This document shows positions 8,240 through 16,865 of a DNA stretch of 64,000 nucleotides, in pieces (position 1 is the stretch's first letter; each line of letters opens with the position of its first letter). The position numbers were made by a program, and so were the translations under genes. The DNA lies in NCBI RefSeq assembly GCF_014842915.1, contig NZ_JACYXI010000008.1:202900-266899 (forward strand), given 5' to 3'. The stretch is from Roseibium litorale. GTDB taxonomy: Bacteria; Pseudomonadota; Alphaproteobacteria; Rhizobiales; Stappiaceae. Under the pieces are notes generated by a model that made no database searches, had not been told where the DNA came from, and saw nothing but the letters and a program-made list of their open reading frames with translations.

Positions 8240-9157
8240 CTAGATGTTCGCCTGTGCAACCGAACGTGAATAGGTGCGCGGCGAGCATCCGACGGAGCGC
8301 TTGAAAGCCGCACCGAAAGCACTCTCGGATTCATATCCGAGAGTGCTCGATATCGTTGTGATCGATGCGCTCCGGCAGGCAAGATAATCCTTCGCAAGGC
8401 TCATCCGCCAGCGCAGAAGATAGTCGATGGCCGAGACACCGACTTTTTCCTTGAAGCGAACCGCAAACGATGTTCGCGACATGCCGACGGCTTTGGCGAG
8501 ATCCTGCAGGGTCCATTTTCGCGCCGGTTCGGCATGCATCAGATTGATCGCCTTGCCGATCTTCCGGTCCGCCAGAGCCGGCAGCCAGCCTTCCGCGTGA
8601 TGCGCATCACGGAAATAGAGCCTTAAGGCCTGTATCAGCATCATGTGGGCGAGATGCTCCGTTGCCAGGATGCTTCCCGGCTCCTCTTCCAGAAGCTCGT
8701 CCCTGATCGTCTGCAACAGAAAGACGAGTTTTGACCGATCGCGCTCGCCCGTCAGGAAAGCGATCGCCGGCAAGGCCGACAGCAGAACGTCCGCATTCGG
8801 CCCCTCGCAGACGAAGCGGCTGCCGAAAAGGCTGAATCCGGTTTCATCATTGATCCGTGCAATGCCTTCACCCGTCGCGGCGCCATACACCTTGGCGGCG
8901 TCCTGTGGTTCCGCATCGGGGCAGCTCCACATCCTGAACGGCGTGCCGCGCGACATCAGAAAGCAACTGCCAGGCCCGCATCGTATCGGCTCGTCCTGGC
9001 CGTCGAGCTGAACCCAGCACGCGCCCTCGACGACCGCATTGAACTTGAGGCCGGTATAGGCCGGAAAGTCCAGGCGCCATGCGCCACCGCCAACCAACTG
9101 GCGTGAAACCGGGTTTCCAACCCTGACCAGCGAGAGAATGTCAGAAAGAGCATCCAT
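8240..9157 (-). CDS. AraC-family regulator with cupin sensor domain
   Basis: About 305 residues. The N-terminal half (DALSDILSLVRV, then GPGSCFLMSRGTPF) matches the cupin-type AraC-binding domain. The C-terminal half carries the two AraC helix-turn-helix units (WTLQDLAKAVGMSRTSFAVRF, then SITTISSTLGYESESAFGAAF). I take the start at 9157 because homologues usually begin at MDALS; Met at 9163 is equally possible. It is divergent from the NmrA-type gene across about 100 bp and probably regulates it. Confidence 0.87.
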   Translation of the reverse strand: MDALSDILSLVRVGNPVSRQLVGGGAWRLDFPAYTGLKFNAVVEGACWVQLDGQDEPIRCGPGSCFLMSRGTPFRMWSCPDAEPQDAAKVYGAATGEGIARINDETGFSLFGSRFVCEGPNADVLLSALPAIAFLTGERDRSKLVFLLQTIRDELLEEEPGSILATEHLAHMMLIQALRLYFRDAHHAEGWLPALADRKIGKAINLMHAEPARKWTLQDLAKAVGMSRTSFAVRFKEKVGVSAIDYLLRWRMSLAKDYLACRSASITTISSTLGYESESAFGAAFKRSVGCSPRTYSRSVAQANI

Positions 9158-9261
9158 GACCATATTGAACGATCGCAATAGTTTTCGGAACCATATTCTC
9201 TGTTTTGTACGTCTGCTTCCCATTACGGTCAATCCAACACCACGATTTAAGAGGATGAACC

Positions 9262-10143
9262 ATGATTGTCGTGACAGCACCAACCGGCGATATCGGAAGC
9301 CAGGTCTTGCATGGCCTGCTGGATGCCGGCGAAGCCATTCGCGTCATTGCCCGTGACCGTAGCCGCCTTCCGGCGGATGTTCAGGGCAGGATAGAGATTG
9401 TCGAAGGTTCTCACAGCGACGGCACTGTGTTGAACCGGGCCTTTGATGGCGCGGATCGCCTCTTCTGGCTCGTTCCGGCCGATCCGCGCGCCGCTTCGGC
9501 GGATGCCGCTTATGTCGATTTCGCACGCCCTGCCTGCGAAGCCTTGAAGCAAAGCCGCATCACCCATGTCGTCAGCATCTCCGCCCTGGGGCGCGGCTGG
9601 CTGAAAAATGCCGGGCACGTGACAGCGACGCTGAAGATGGACGACATGCTCGCGGCGACCGGCGTCAGCTATCGTGCGCTCGCGTGTGCCTCCCTGATGG
9701 AAAATGTCAAAAGACAGGCCGGTCTGATCAAAAGTCAGCAGGCATTCTACTGGCCGTTTCCGCAGGACCAGGCCGAACCGACCTGCGCGACCCGCGATGT
9801 CGCGGCGGTTGCGGTCGACTTGCTCAAGAATCCCACATGGGACGGGTTTGCGGAAATCCCGATGCTCGGGCCGGAAGACCTGTCTTTCCGGGAGATGATG
9901 GCAATTGCCTCGGAGGTGCTCGGCCAGCCGGTCACCTATCACGAGATGTCCGATGAAGACCTCAGGGGCATGATGCTGAAGCGGGGCGCTTCGGAAGGCA
10001 TGGCCAGTGCCATGGTCAACATGATGGTGGCGAAGAAAGAGGGGATGGATCATCTGGTTCCGGCGGAGGATCGAAGCAACAATCCGACGACGTTCCGGAC
10101 GTGGTGCGAAGAGGTCTTGCGACCGGCGGTGCTTGCCGCCTGA
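9262..10143 (+). CDS. NmrA-like NAD(P)-binding protein
   Basis: A 293-residue atypical short-chain dehydrogenase fold. The Rossmann motif TAPTGDIGSQVL is at the start, followed by RDRSRL after beta-2, which suggests NADP binding. The SDR catalytic YxxxK is not evident, as in NmrA/HSCARG and quinone-oxidoreductase-like members that act as redox sensors or reductases. The ATG follows AAGAGGATG. It is the only gene between the AraC regulator and the next hydrolase, which starts 121 bp downstream on the same strand and may be co-transcribed. Confidence 0.88.
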   Translation: MIVVTAPTGDIGSQVLHGLLDAGEAIRVIARDRSRLPADVQGRIEIVEGSHSDGTVLNRAFDGADRLFWLVPADPRAASADAAYVDFARPACEALKQSRITHVVSISALGRGWLKNAGHVTATLKMDDMLAATGVSYRALACASLMENVKRQAGLIKSQQAFYWPFPQDQAEPTCATRDVAAVAVDLLKNPTWDGFAEIPMLGPEDLSFREMMAIASEVLGQPVTYHEMSDEDLRGMMLKRGASEGMASAMVNMMVAKKEGMDHLVPAEDRSNNPTTFRTWCEEVLRPAVLAA

Positions 10144-10264
10144 GGGTCGGTATTCCTGTCGGCGGTGACGCCAGAACCGCGAGCCGCCGTCCCGGCAAGA
10201 CCGGCCGGGCCGTGCCAGAGCGGCAATTGCGCGATCGATCACATATGATCCCAAAACATCGGAG

Positions 10265-11236
10265 ATGACATTGAACCAGATTTCGCGACAGCAGGCTGCG
10301 GCCCCTTCGAACGCGCCGTCGCAAGACGACATCCGCAACAGGTTGAAGACCATGGCGAAGGGGTTCGGTTATTCGTTCCGCGCCCCGCTTCTGAAAACGC
10401 CGGCGGACTACGGACTGGACTTCGAGGATGTGACGTTTGCCTCCGAGGACGGCGTGCCGCTGGAGGCATGGTACATTCCGTGTCCCGGTTCGGCGAAGCT
10501 GATCATCGCCAACCACCCCCGCTGGTTCAATCGCTACGGATGCCCGACGCATATCGAACCCTGGCGCTCGCTGGGGGCCTGGGCCGATCCCGGGAACACG
10601 ATCGAGGTCAATTATGTGCCGGACTACAGGATCTTGCATGATGCCGGCTATAACGTGCTGACCTATGACGAGCGCAATTTCGGCCAGAGCGGCGACGCCA
10701 ATGGCGGTGTCACAAGTGCGGGGCGATTTGAAGCGCGCGACGTGATCGGCTCGCTGCTCTATGCGCGCAAGCGGGCGAAGAATATGACCATCGGCCTGTT
10801 TTCCCGTTGCAACGGCGCCAATGCGACCTTCTACGCCATGCATACCCAACCGGAGCAGTTCGCGGACGTCCGGTGCCTGGTCGCCGCCCAGCCGCTTTCC
10901 GTCCGCTCGGTGGTGACGCGTTCGCTCACTCTGGCAGGGCTCATCGAGCGGATCGACGATTTCGAGCAGGAATGCAAGCTGATCACGACGGTCGGCTTTG
11001 ACGACATGTCGCCGATCGGCTGGGTCGACAAAGTTCAGACGCCGACATTCATCTACCAGGTGCGCGACGATGCCATGACGACGCCCGACGATGTCCAGGC
11101 GATTTTCGATGGCATCGCGACGGCGGAAAAGAAACTTCACTGGATCGAGGGCACGTCTGCCCGGTGGGACGGATATCTGGAGTTTCAGCGTCGCCCGGAG
11201 CCGATGCTAGAGTGGTTCGCCAGATATATGACCTGA
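10265..11236 (+). CDS. Alpha/beta hydrolase-like protein with Cys at the nucleophile position
   Basis: A 323-residue protein with an alpha/beta-hydrolase layout: TYDERNFGQSG around 133-143, a nucleophile elbow around 180-186, and a candidate acid in YQVRDDAM around 264-271. The elbow reads SRCNGAN, placing Cys182 where most hydrolases have Ser. The usual C-terminal catalytic His is not seen; the matching loop reads GTSARWDGY (296-304). It may be a divergent cysteine hydrolase or a non-hydrolytic member. The substrate is unknown. It follows the NmrA-type gene on the same strand. Confidence 0.8.
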   Translation: MTLNQISRQQAAAPSNAPSQDDIRNRLKTMAKGFGYSFRAPLLKTPADYGLDFEDVTFASEDGVPLEAWYIPCPGSAKLIIANHPRWFNRYGCPTHIEPWRSLGAWADPGNTIEVNYVPDYRILHDAGYNVLTYDERNFGQSGDANGGVTSAGRFEARDVIGSLLYARKRAKNMTIGLFSRCNGANATFYAMHTQPEQFADVRCLVAAQPLSVRSVVTRSLTLAGLIERIDDFEQECKLITTVGFDDMSPIGWVDKVQTPTFIYQVRDDAMTTPDDVQAIFDGIATAEKKLHWIEGTSARWDGYLEFQRRPEPMLEWFARYMT

Positions 11237-11677
11237 CCCGCTGTTGTTGTTTGCCAAGGGCTTCTGGTTAAGTGCAACTGCTACGAGAACGAATGATGAG
11301 GGCTTCAGCACTATTGGTGGGCTTGCAGCGAGGGTTTCCAGTATTCAGAAATCATCTGGTCCCTTCGCACCAGAAGTGCTCCGCCCTCGCCACCCACCTT
11401 GATCCGATGGCCAGAGGAAGGTTGCGGGCGGCCCAGCAGCCTGAGCCAAATGAAAGCGCTTAGTCGGCCTCAGTGAAACACCGTGACAGCGCCTAAATGG
11501 CGTGTCATTACCAACGCACTCCTTCGACCAAAGCGGTCGTAAACGCCGTACAAAACTTGGAAATCAGCGAAGCGGCGTCCGTTGGCAACGGGGAATTGGA
11601 TGGACTGGGCTACCGGCATTTTCTCGAAATAGACAACGCTTCATACCGTCTGGAGGGGAGGGGCGCGAAGCTGGTGA
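11237..11677. other. Intergenic stretch without a recognised gene
   Basis: Short open frames occur on both strands, but none shows a family signature or a credible ribosome site. It leads into the tandem repeat and the transposase relic. Confidence 0.45.
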
Positions 11678-11741
11678 TTGAGGCGTTGAGGCGTTGAGGC
11701 GTTGAGGCGTTGAGGCGTTGAGGCGTTGAGGCGTTGAGGCG
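11678..11741 (+). repeat. Tandem repeat, eight perfect copies of TTGAGGCG
   Basis: Eight uninterrupted 8-bp units of TTGAGGCG fill 64 bp. Because the unit is not a multiple of three, any frame through it repeats every 24 bp (minus strand: RLNASTPQ). It lies just outside the 3' end of a transposase relic, in non-coding DNA. Perfect identity suggests recent slippage. Confidence 0.95.
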
Positions 11742-11756
11742 AAGTACACCCTGCGT

Positions 11757-12040
11757 TTAAGCTCTGTTACCTTTTTGTAGTCCGAAGAGCCGCATGAGCA
11801 GATCATTCTGATCTTTGACGTTCCAATCGCTGGTGAAGCCGAAACCCTTCCGCAACCGCAACATCGCCTCGAAGCAGACAATCATTCGTCGCGCCGTTTT
11901 GAATGATTGAAAGCCACCGACACCGATCTCCGGCATGTTCTTCTTCACTCTAAAATAACCGCTCTCGATCCTTCGATGTAGATGCTTGGTGACATGGTGT
12001 ACCGAGCCTTTCGCTTTTGGCCGATAGCAGATACTCAATC
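11757..12040 (-). pseudogene. C-terminal relic of an IS6-like transposase
   Basis: The minus strand reads KHLHRRIESGYFRVKKN, then GFQSFKTARRMI, CFEAMLRLRKGFGF and NDLLMRLFGLQK, ending in a stop at 11757. This resembles the last third of IS6/IS240-type transposases. No catalytic N-terminal part is present; the sequence abuts the 3' end of tctA, so the tct operon end was a junction of an insertion or deletion. Not functional. Confidence 0.65.
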
Positions 12041-12046
12041 GCTGCT

Positions 12047-13534
12047 TTAGACCGCCTCCGGTTTGTTCCGGCTCTTGAGCCATGGTGACAGATAGGGCCA
12101 AACGATACTGATCAGCGCCACCAGAAGGAGCAAGGCCGAGATCGGACGGGTGAAGAACGGCAGGATGCCCTCGTCCGTATAGGTGATGCCGCGGCGAAGA
12201 TTCAATTCCAGCATAGGACCGAGAATGAAGGCGAGAATGAATGGCCCGATCGGCAGTTTCACCCGGTCCATCACGATCCCCAGAACGGCGAAACCGAGGA
12301 GCAGTATGTAGTTGAATGCCGTCGACGAACCGACAAACACGCCAATAAAACCAAGAACCACAATGACCGGATAGAGATAGTGGTACGGGATCTTCAGAAT
12401 TGCCGGAAACAGGCGCATGCCGAAATACTGAATGATAAGAACAAGCACGGCCGCCATCAAAGCGGTTAGGAACAGCGAATAGACAATATCGGGATTGTTG
12501 GCGAAGAGAAGCGGGCCAGCCTGAATGCCGTGGATCATCAATCCCCCGAGCAGAATGGCTGTTGTGCCATCCCCCGGTATGCCCAAAGCAACCATCGGGA
12601 TCAGAGCACCGCCCACCGAAGCATTGTTTGAAGTTTCCGACGCGAATACCCCATCCACACAACCCTTGCCGAATTTTTCAGGATGCCTGGAGGCGGATTT
12701 GGCCTGGGCATAGGCGACCATATTGGACAGCGCCGCCCCCATGCCGGGCAGAAAGCCGATCCACAGTCCGATCATGAAGGACCGGGTGATGTTCCAGGCG
12801 TTGTCAGTAAATTCGCGCAAACTGACACCAAAGCCCCTGATATCCTTGACGTCGACTTCCGGTATCTGCTGTTCGCCACGGGCGTGATCCTGCACGATCT
12901 GTTTCAGGGCAAAAAGGCCGAGCATGAGCGCCACCAGATCGATGCCTCCGGAAAGATAAATCGAACCGAAGGTGAAACGGGCATTGCCGTCGATCGGGGC
13001 GAAGCCCACGCAGGATAGAAGCAGCCCCAGCGCAGCAGCAGCCATTCCTTGGTAAATCGAGCCCCGCGACAGCGCGGCCACCAGTGCGATCGCACAGAAA
13101 CCCAAAGAGAAATACTCCCAGGGGCCAAGCCGCAGGGCGAGCCGCGCCATGACGGGTGATAGAGCCATGGCAATCAGGATCGAGAACGCGGTGCCGATGA
13201 AGCTCGCGATGATTGCCGCGCCGAGGGCTTTCACCGCCTGTCCATTGCGGGTCATCGGATAGCCGTCAAAAGTGGTCGCGATCGATGAGGGCGAACCAGG
13301 AATGCCCAGCAGAATCGACCCGATCATACCGCCCGACACACCGCCGACCCAGATCGATACCAGCATGGCCAAACCAACATGCGGGTCCAGGCCGAAAGTG
13401 ACGGGCAAGAGCAGCGCCACTCCAAGCCCACCGGAGAGACCCGGAATGGCGCCAAGGATGATACCCAGCAGAGTCGACAGCAGGATCACCAGAAAGGTGA
13501 TCGGCTCGAACAGGGCAATAAGCGAATCCATCAT
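12047..13534 (-). CDS. tctA: TctA, large membrane subunit of a tripartite tricarboxylate transporter
   Basis: A 495-residue protein with about a dozen hydrophobic segments. It carries the TctA-family motifs ILGAIPGLSGGLGVALLLP near the N-terminus and GIPGSPSSIATTFDGYP. A second half-repeat has GFLPGMGAALSNMVAYAQA and LGIPGDGTTAILLGGL. TctA is the main channel of a periplasmic-protein-dependent, ion-driven importer of carboxylates. The start at 13534 (Met-Met) follows GAGG and lies 10 bp after the tctB stop. It ends the six-gene operon. The ligand is set by the TctC proteins and is not known. Confidence 0.93.
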   Translation of the reverse strand: MMDSLIALFEPITFLVILLSTLLGIILGAIPGLSGGLGVALLLPVTFGLDPHVGLAMLVSIWVGGVSGGMIGSILLGIPGSPSSIATTFDGYPMTRNGQAVKALGAAIIASFIGTAFSILIAMALSPVMARLALRLGPWEYFSLGFCAIALVAALSRGSIYQGMAAAALGLLLSCVGFAPIDGNARFTFGSIYLSGGIDLVALMLGLFALKQIVQDHARGEQQIPEVDVKDIRGFGVSLREFTDNAWNITRSFMIGLWIGFLPGMGAALSNMVAYAQAKSASRHPEKFGKGCVDGVFASETSNNASVGGALIPMVALGIPGDGTTAILLGGLMIHGIQAGPLLFANNPDIVYSLFLTALMAAVLVLIIQYFGMRLFPAILKIPYHYLYPVIVVLGFIGVFVGSSTAFNYILLLGFAVLGIVMDRVKLPIGPFILAFILGPMLELNLRRGITYTDEGILPFFTRPISALLLLVALISIVWPYLSPWLKSRNKPEAV

Positions 13535-13544
13535 TGCGGAAACC

Positions 13545-13994
13545 TCAGAAGAGAATGCCACGAGGCAGGAAGGCACCCAAGGCGGTGGCAAAAAGAAGAT
13601 GAACACCCAGCGTGACACCCGCCGCATAGATCACACCACACCACCAGACCCGGCGTTCAGGCCCCGCGATGATCCAGTAGAGCCCGAATGTCGCCAGCAA
13701 GCTGGCGAGGTGAAAGCCCACCAGCCACAGTGCCACCGCGAAGAAGCACAAAAGCGCCGCCATGCCGGTACCGCGCCAGAACTCCTCTCTGCGCAGGGGA
13801 GAATGATGATCGTCACGCGCGGGTTGCAGAAGCAGGCCCAGTCCGCAGATCACTAGAATTGCGCAGGCGAAGATCGGAAACAGTTTGGGGCCGGGGTCGT
13901 TATTGAACGTACGCACGCTCAGCTGCAATGCCAGCGCGATTCCGCCCGCACCCAGCGCCAGGAGTGTCGCTCCGAGAGGACGATCGGTATTCAT
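13545..13994 (-). CDS. tctB: TctB, small membrane subunit of a tripartite tricarboxylate transporter
   Basis: A 149-residue protein with four predicted membrane helices: a first helix near the N-terminus (LLALGAGGIALAL), then PKLFPIFACAILVICGLGLLL, and two near the C-terminus. The FNNDPGPKLFP segment is typical of TctB, where a periplasmic loop follows helix one. It sits between tctC1 and tctA on the same strand. GGGAGATA precedes the ATG. Length and topology are normal. Confidence 0.9.
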   Translation of the reverse strand: MNTDRPLGATLLALGAGGIALALQLSVRTFNNDPGPKLFPIFACAILVICGLGLLLQPARDDHHSPLRREEFWRGTGMAALLCFFAVALWLVGFHLASLLATFGLYWIIAGPERRVWWCGVIYAAGVTLGVHLLFATALGAFLPRGILF

Positions 13995-14039
13995 GGCTTA
14001 TCTCCCAAGGATGAATGGGTGCGCGTGCGCACCCGCAGG

Positions 14040-14996
14040 TCATTTGGCAAGACCGAGATGTTTAGCGAGAGATGCTATTTTCTCATCTTCGTTCTTCACG
14101 AGCTGATCGGCCTCTTGAAGCGAATAGGGCTTGAAACTGCTGTCGGCGGCTGTCAGAGCCTTCGTGACCTGCTCGTCCTCACCCATTCCTTGAACCGCCT
14201 CATTAATCTCCATCGAGATCTCGGGATCGATCCCCGTCGGCCCCAGCACCAAAAGTGGAGCGATCCACGAAATATTCACGCCCTGATCGATGCAGGTCTT
14301 GAAATCGGGATAGTCAGGATCTGGACTCGGATCGACCATGCACAGCACACGCATGTCGCCGGCCGTCTCAAATTGCCTGGCGGAGGCCGCGCCCAGATTG
14401 CCCAGAGTGATGTGCCCGCCTTGTATACCTGCTACCTTGTCAACCTCGGCCGAGGCCTCGACAAGCCGCAATTCCACGTTTTCATTCATCATTATGGTGC
14501 CGGCGATGAAATGCGTGGTCTGGCCCATCGAAACTCCGACGGTGTATTTGCCCGGATGGGCGCGCGCGTCTTCAATGAATTCCCGCATGTTCTTCCATGG
14601 CGCGTCCGGAGCTACGGCAAAGACCTGCGGCGGATAAGACTGCGCGATCCCGAGTACGCTGAATTCGTCGAGGGCGTGATTGTAACGGCCGGTCTGGATG
14701 CCGACCAGGATGCCGGTGTGCTGAAAAAGCAAGGTTTGGCCATTCGGCTCCGCCATGCGAACCGTTTCCTGCGCCACGACGCCGCCACCTTCGGGCTGGT
14801 TGATTACCGCAACGGCCGCACCGGTCTTGCGCTGAAGATAGTCGGCAAAGATGCGGCCCATGACATCGGTACCGCCACCCGGGCGGGACGGGATGATCAG
14901 TTGAATAGGGCCATTCGGCCAGTCGGCAGCCTGCGCACCGGAGACGGTGACGAGGGTCACCGCCAGGGCGGCGGCGAGGGTTTTTATAGCGGTCAT
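14040..14996 (-). CDS. tctC: TctC-type periplasmic binding protein (copy 1)
   Basis: A 318-residue solute-binding protein of the Bug/TctC family. The signal peptide is at 1-23 (cleavage after GAQA). The mature part starts WPNGPIQLIIPSRPGGGTDVMGR, the usual Bug motif, and continues with INQPEGGGVVAQ and a TVGVSMGQTTHFIAG ligand loop. It delivers a carboxylate-like ligand to TctA/TctB. It lies 45 bp upstream of tctB in the same operon. The operon has a second TctC (16866-17852) with only family-level similarity, so two ligands may feed one channel. Confidence 0.9.
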   Translation of the reverse strand: MTAIKTLAAALAVTLVTVSGAQAADWPNGPIQLIIPSRPGGGTDVMGRIFADYLQRKTGAAVAVINQPEGGGVVAQETVRMAEPNGQTLLFQHTGILVGIQTGRYNHALDEFSVLGIAQSYPPQVFAVAPDAPWKNMREFIEDARAHPGKYTVGVSMGQTTHFIAGTIMMNENVELRLVEASAEVDKVAGIQGGHITLGNLGAASARQFETAGDMRVLCMVDPSPDPDYPDFKTCIDQGVNISWIAPLLVLGPTGIDPEISMEINEAVQGMGEDEQVTKALTAADSSFKPYSLQEADQLVKNEDEKIASLAKHLGLAK

Positions 14997-15029
14997 TGGT
15001 TCTCCTCCTCCTTGCTGAACAATAACGGG

Positions 15030-15947
15030 TCAGCTGCCGTAGAGCGCGCTCAGCCAGCGGACAATCTCCGTGCGGGCTTCCGAAAAACGGGACTGGCAGG
15101 CGATGAGAAAGCCGTGATCGGCGTCGGCGTATTGTCGAACGGTCACGTCGTTGCCCTGTGCGATCAGGCGGGAGGCGTATTTTTGCGCCTCAAAGCGTAG
15201 AGGGTCGAGGCCCGCGGTAATGATCAGAGCGGGCGGCAAACCTCTCAGCGCTTCATCCGACGCCAGCAATGGCGACAGAAGCGGGTTCGACAGGTTTTCC
15301 TCGACCCCCGCGTAGCAGACGTTGAATGAGCGCAGCCGCGAAGCTGGGAAGATCGAGTGTGGCTCAAGTTTGTCTTCGGCTGGCGTGACGCCGTCGAGAA
15401 ACGGATAGCTCATGAGTTGGCCCAGCGGGCGCAACTCGCTGCTTTCACGTGCCATAAGACAGATCGCTGCCGTCAAATTACCGCCCGCTGAATGTCCACC
15501 AACGACGAACCGAGCCGGATCGGCCCCCAGCGAGGCGGCATTCTCCACGGCCCAGCGGGCGATATCGTAGCTTTCGTGCAAGGCGGTAGGAAAGGGGTGC
15601 TCCGGCGCGAGCCGGTAGTCGAGATCGACGACGACCGCATTGAGACGGGTAGCGAGATAGGCGCAGAAAACCGTGTCGCGATGCTGATAGCCACGGACAA
15701 AACCTCCCCCATGGATGTTGAGAAATAGGGGGCGTGGACTGAAGGCCGGCGTCTTGGGTGTGACGATAACCACGCGCGTGTCACCGACACGGGTGGGGAT
15801 AAAGCGTTCTTCCGCGACACAGAGATCGAGATCTGCTTCCAGCTCCGGCGTGAGGCGGGTCTCTACGAGATTCGTTCCGCGCAGCTGGGTGGCCAGCTCC
15901 AGCCGTTCCTCGGGTGAGAGCGTGAACTCGGGCAGGGCGGTGCTCAT
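15030..15947 (-). CDS. HSL-type alpha/beta hydrolase (esterase)
   Basis: A 305-residue carboxylesterase of the hormone-sensitive-lipase group. The oxyanion motif HGGG is at 79-82, the elbow GHSAGG at 151-156 with Ser153, the acid in AGLDPLR near 248, and the catalytic His in ADHGF near 280. There is no signal peptide, so it acts in the cytoplasm. Its ATG overlaps the stop of the preceding metallo-hydrolase (ATGA). Its place inside a carboxylate-transporter operon suggests it cleaves an imported ester or a product of the neighbouring enzyme; that is inference. Confidence 0.92.
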   Translation of the reverse strand: MSTALPEFTLSPEERLELATQLRGTNLVETRLTPELEADLDLCVAEERFIPTRVGDTRVVIVTPKTPAFSPRPLFLNIHGGGFVRGYQHRDTVFCAYLATRLNAVVVDLDYRLAPEHPFPTALHESYDIARWAVENAASLGADPARFVVGGHSAGGNLTAAICLMARESSELRPLGQLMSYPFLDGVTPAEDKLEPHSIFPASRLRSFNVCYAGVEENLSNPLLSPLLASDEALRGLPPALIITAGLDPLRFEAQKYASRLIAQGNDVTVRQYADADHGFLIACQSRFSEARTEIVRWLSALYGS

Positions 15948-16789
15948 GCTGATTTGTCCAGTAGCTTTCGAATACCCGCGATGCGCTCATCCATGAGGCG
16001 GGGCCAGACAGCTGGATCAACGAATGGGTTGTGATCCTCCGTGATAGCATTGACACGGTCCATCATGCCGACTTGGGCGGGATGTGAACCGAGGGTGATG
16101 TCTACCTTCATGTGCCTCAGCCGCATGAGGGAATCGTGGAAGTCCTGTTGAAGCGAAAACGGCAGATTGTGCTCCGACAGCCACTCGTCGGTGACCGTTA
16201 TGAGACCGATGCCGCCATGCATGCCCACTTGAAGGCTCGTCCCGTCTTGCTCGACCTCAAAGAAAAAGCTCGTGGTGCCCGGCGTGTGGCCCGGCGTCAG
16301 CACGGTACGGATCACCCGGTCGCCGAAGATGACGGGCTGGTTGTCGGAATAGAATGCGTCCGGTTCGAACGATCCCCATGGATAGCCGTCGTTCAAAAGC
16401 TGGTCGGGCCGGTCGCAAAGGAATTGCCAATCCTCACGGCTCATCATCACCTTCGCGCCTGAAGCCTCGACGAGCGGACGCACGCCGCCCAGATGATCAT
16501 AGTGCATATGAGAAATCAGGATCAGCTTCAGATCGCTGATATCGAAGCCAAGTTTGCGGATCGACTCGAACACGAGATAGACTTGGGGCTGCATCGTGGT
16601 GTCGATCAGGATCAACCCCTCGGTCGATTGCAGCAGATAGGCTCCGACCCAGTTGTTGCCGACATACCACGTGCGTGGGGCAACCGGGAAAGGATCGACT
16701 GCAACTTCCCAGGGGCGCTCGCAGCCTTGCTTCAGGCAATCCTGTGGGTCCTTGGGAAGGGGTGGCAAGGGACGATGGGTCATTGGCAT
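15944..16789 (-). CDS. Metallo-beta-lactamase-fold hydrolase
   Basis: A 281-residue MBL-fold enzyme. The metal motif HMHYDH is at 94-99 (His94, His96, Asp98, His99), followed by a TPGHTPGTTSFFF second ligand loop and a late GSHPAQ. The layout is like subclass B3-type proteins and lactonase-like relatives. There is no clear signal peptide. It could hydrolyse a lactone, thioester or amide. Being second in the operon after tctC2 and coupled to the esterase, it probably takes part in catabolism of the imported compound rather than antibiotic resistance. Confidence 0.88.
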   Translation of the reverse strand: MPMTHRPLPPLPKDPQDCLKQGCERPWEVAVDPFPVAPRTWYVGNNWVGAYLLQSTEGLILIDTTMQPQVYLVFESIRKLGFDISDLKLILISHMHYDHLGGVRPLVEASGAKVMMSREDWQFLCDRPDQLLNDGYPWGSFEPDAFYSDNQPVIFGDRVIRTVLTPGHTPGTTSFFFEVEQDGTSLQVGMHGGIGLITVTDEWLSEHNLPFSLQQDFHDSLMRLRHMKVDITLGSHPAQVGMMDRVNAITEDHNPFVDPAVWPRLMDERIAGIRKLLDKSA

Positions 16790-16865
16790 TATTCCGGGGC
16801 TTTGGCTACGGGCCGGCTGTCAGGCGGCATGCCACCCGACAGCGCGTTTTCGTGGAAGGCGGTGA

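Noticed and set aside
9247..11140. Two long minus-strand frames opposite the NmrA and alpha/beta hydrolase genes
   Set aside because: Arg/His-rich shadows with no family motif; the plus-strand genes have clear motifs and ribosome sites.
11678..11741. Repeat array as a CRISPR
   Set aside because: Units are 8 bp with no spacers, so it is a simple tandem repeat.
14019..15200. Long plus frame opposite the tctC1 and esterase genes
   Set aside because: Shadow of two intact minus-strand genes.
15944..16789. MBL-fold gene as an antibiotic resistance gene
   Set aside because: Metal motif resembles subclass B3, but no secretion signal is seen and it is coupled to an esterase in a transporter operon; a catabolic role is more likely.
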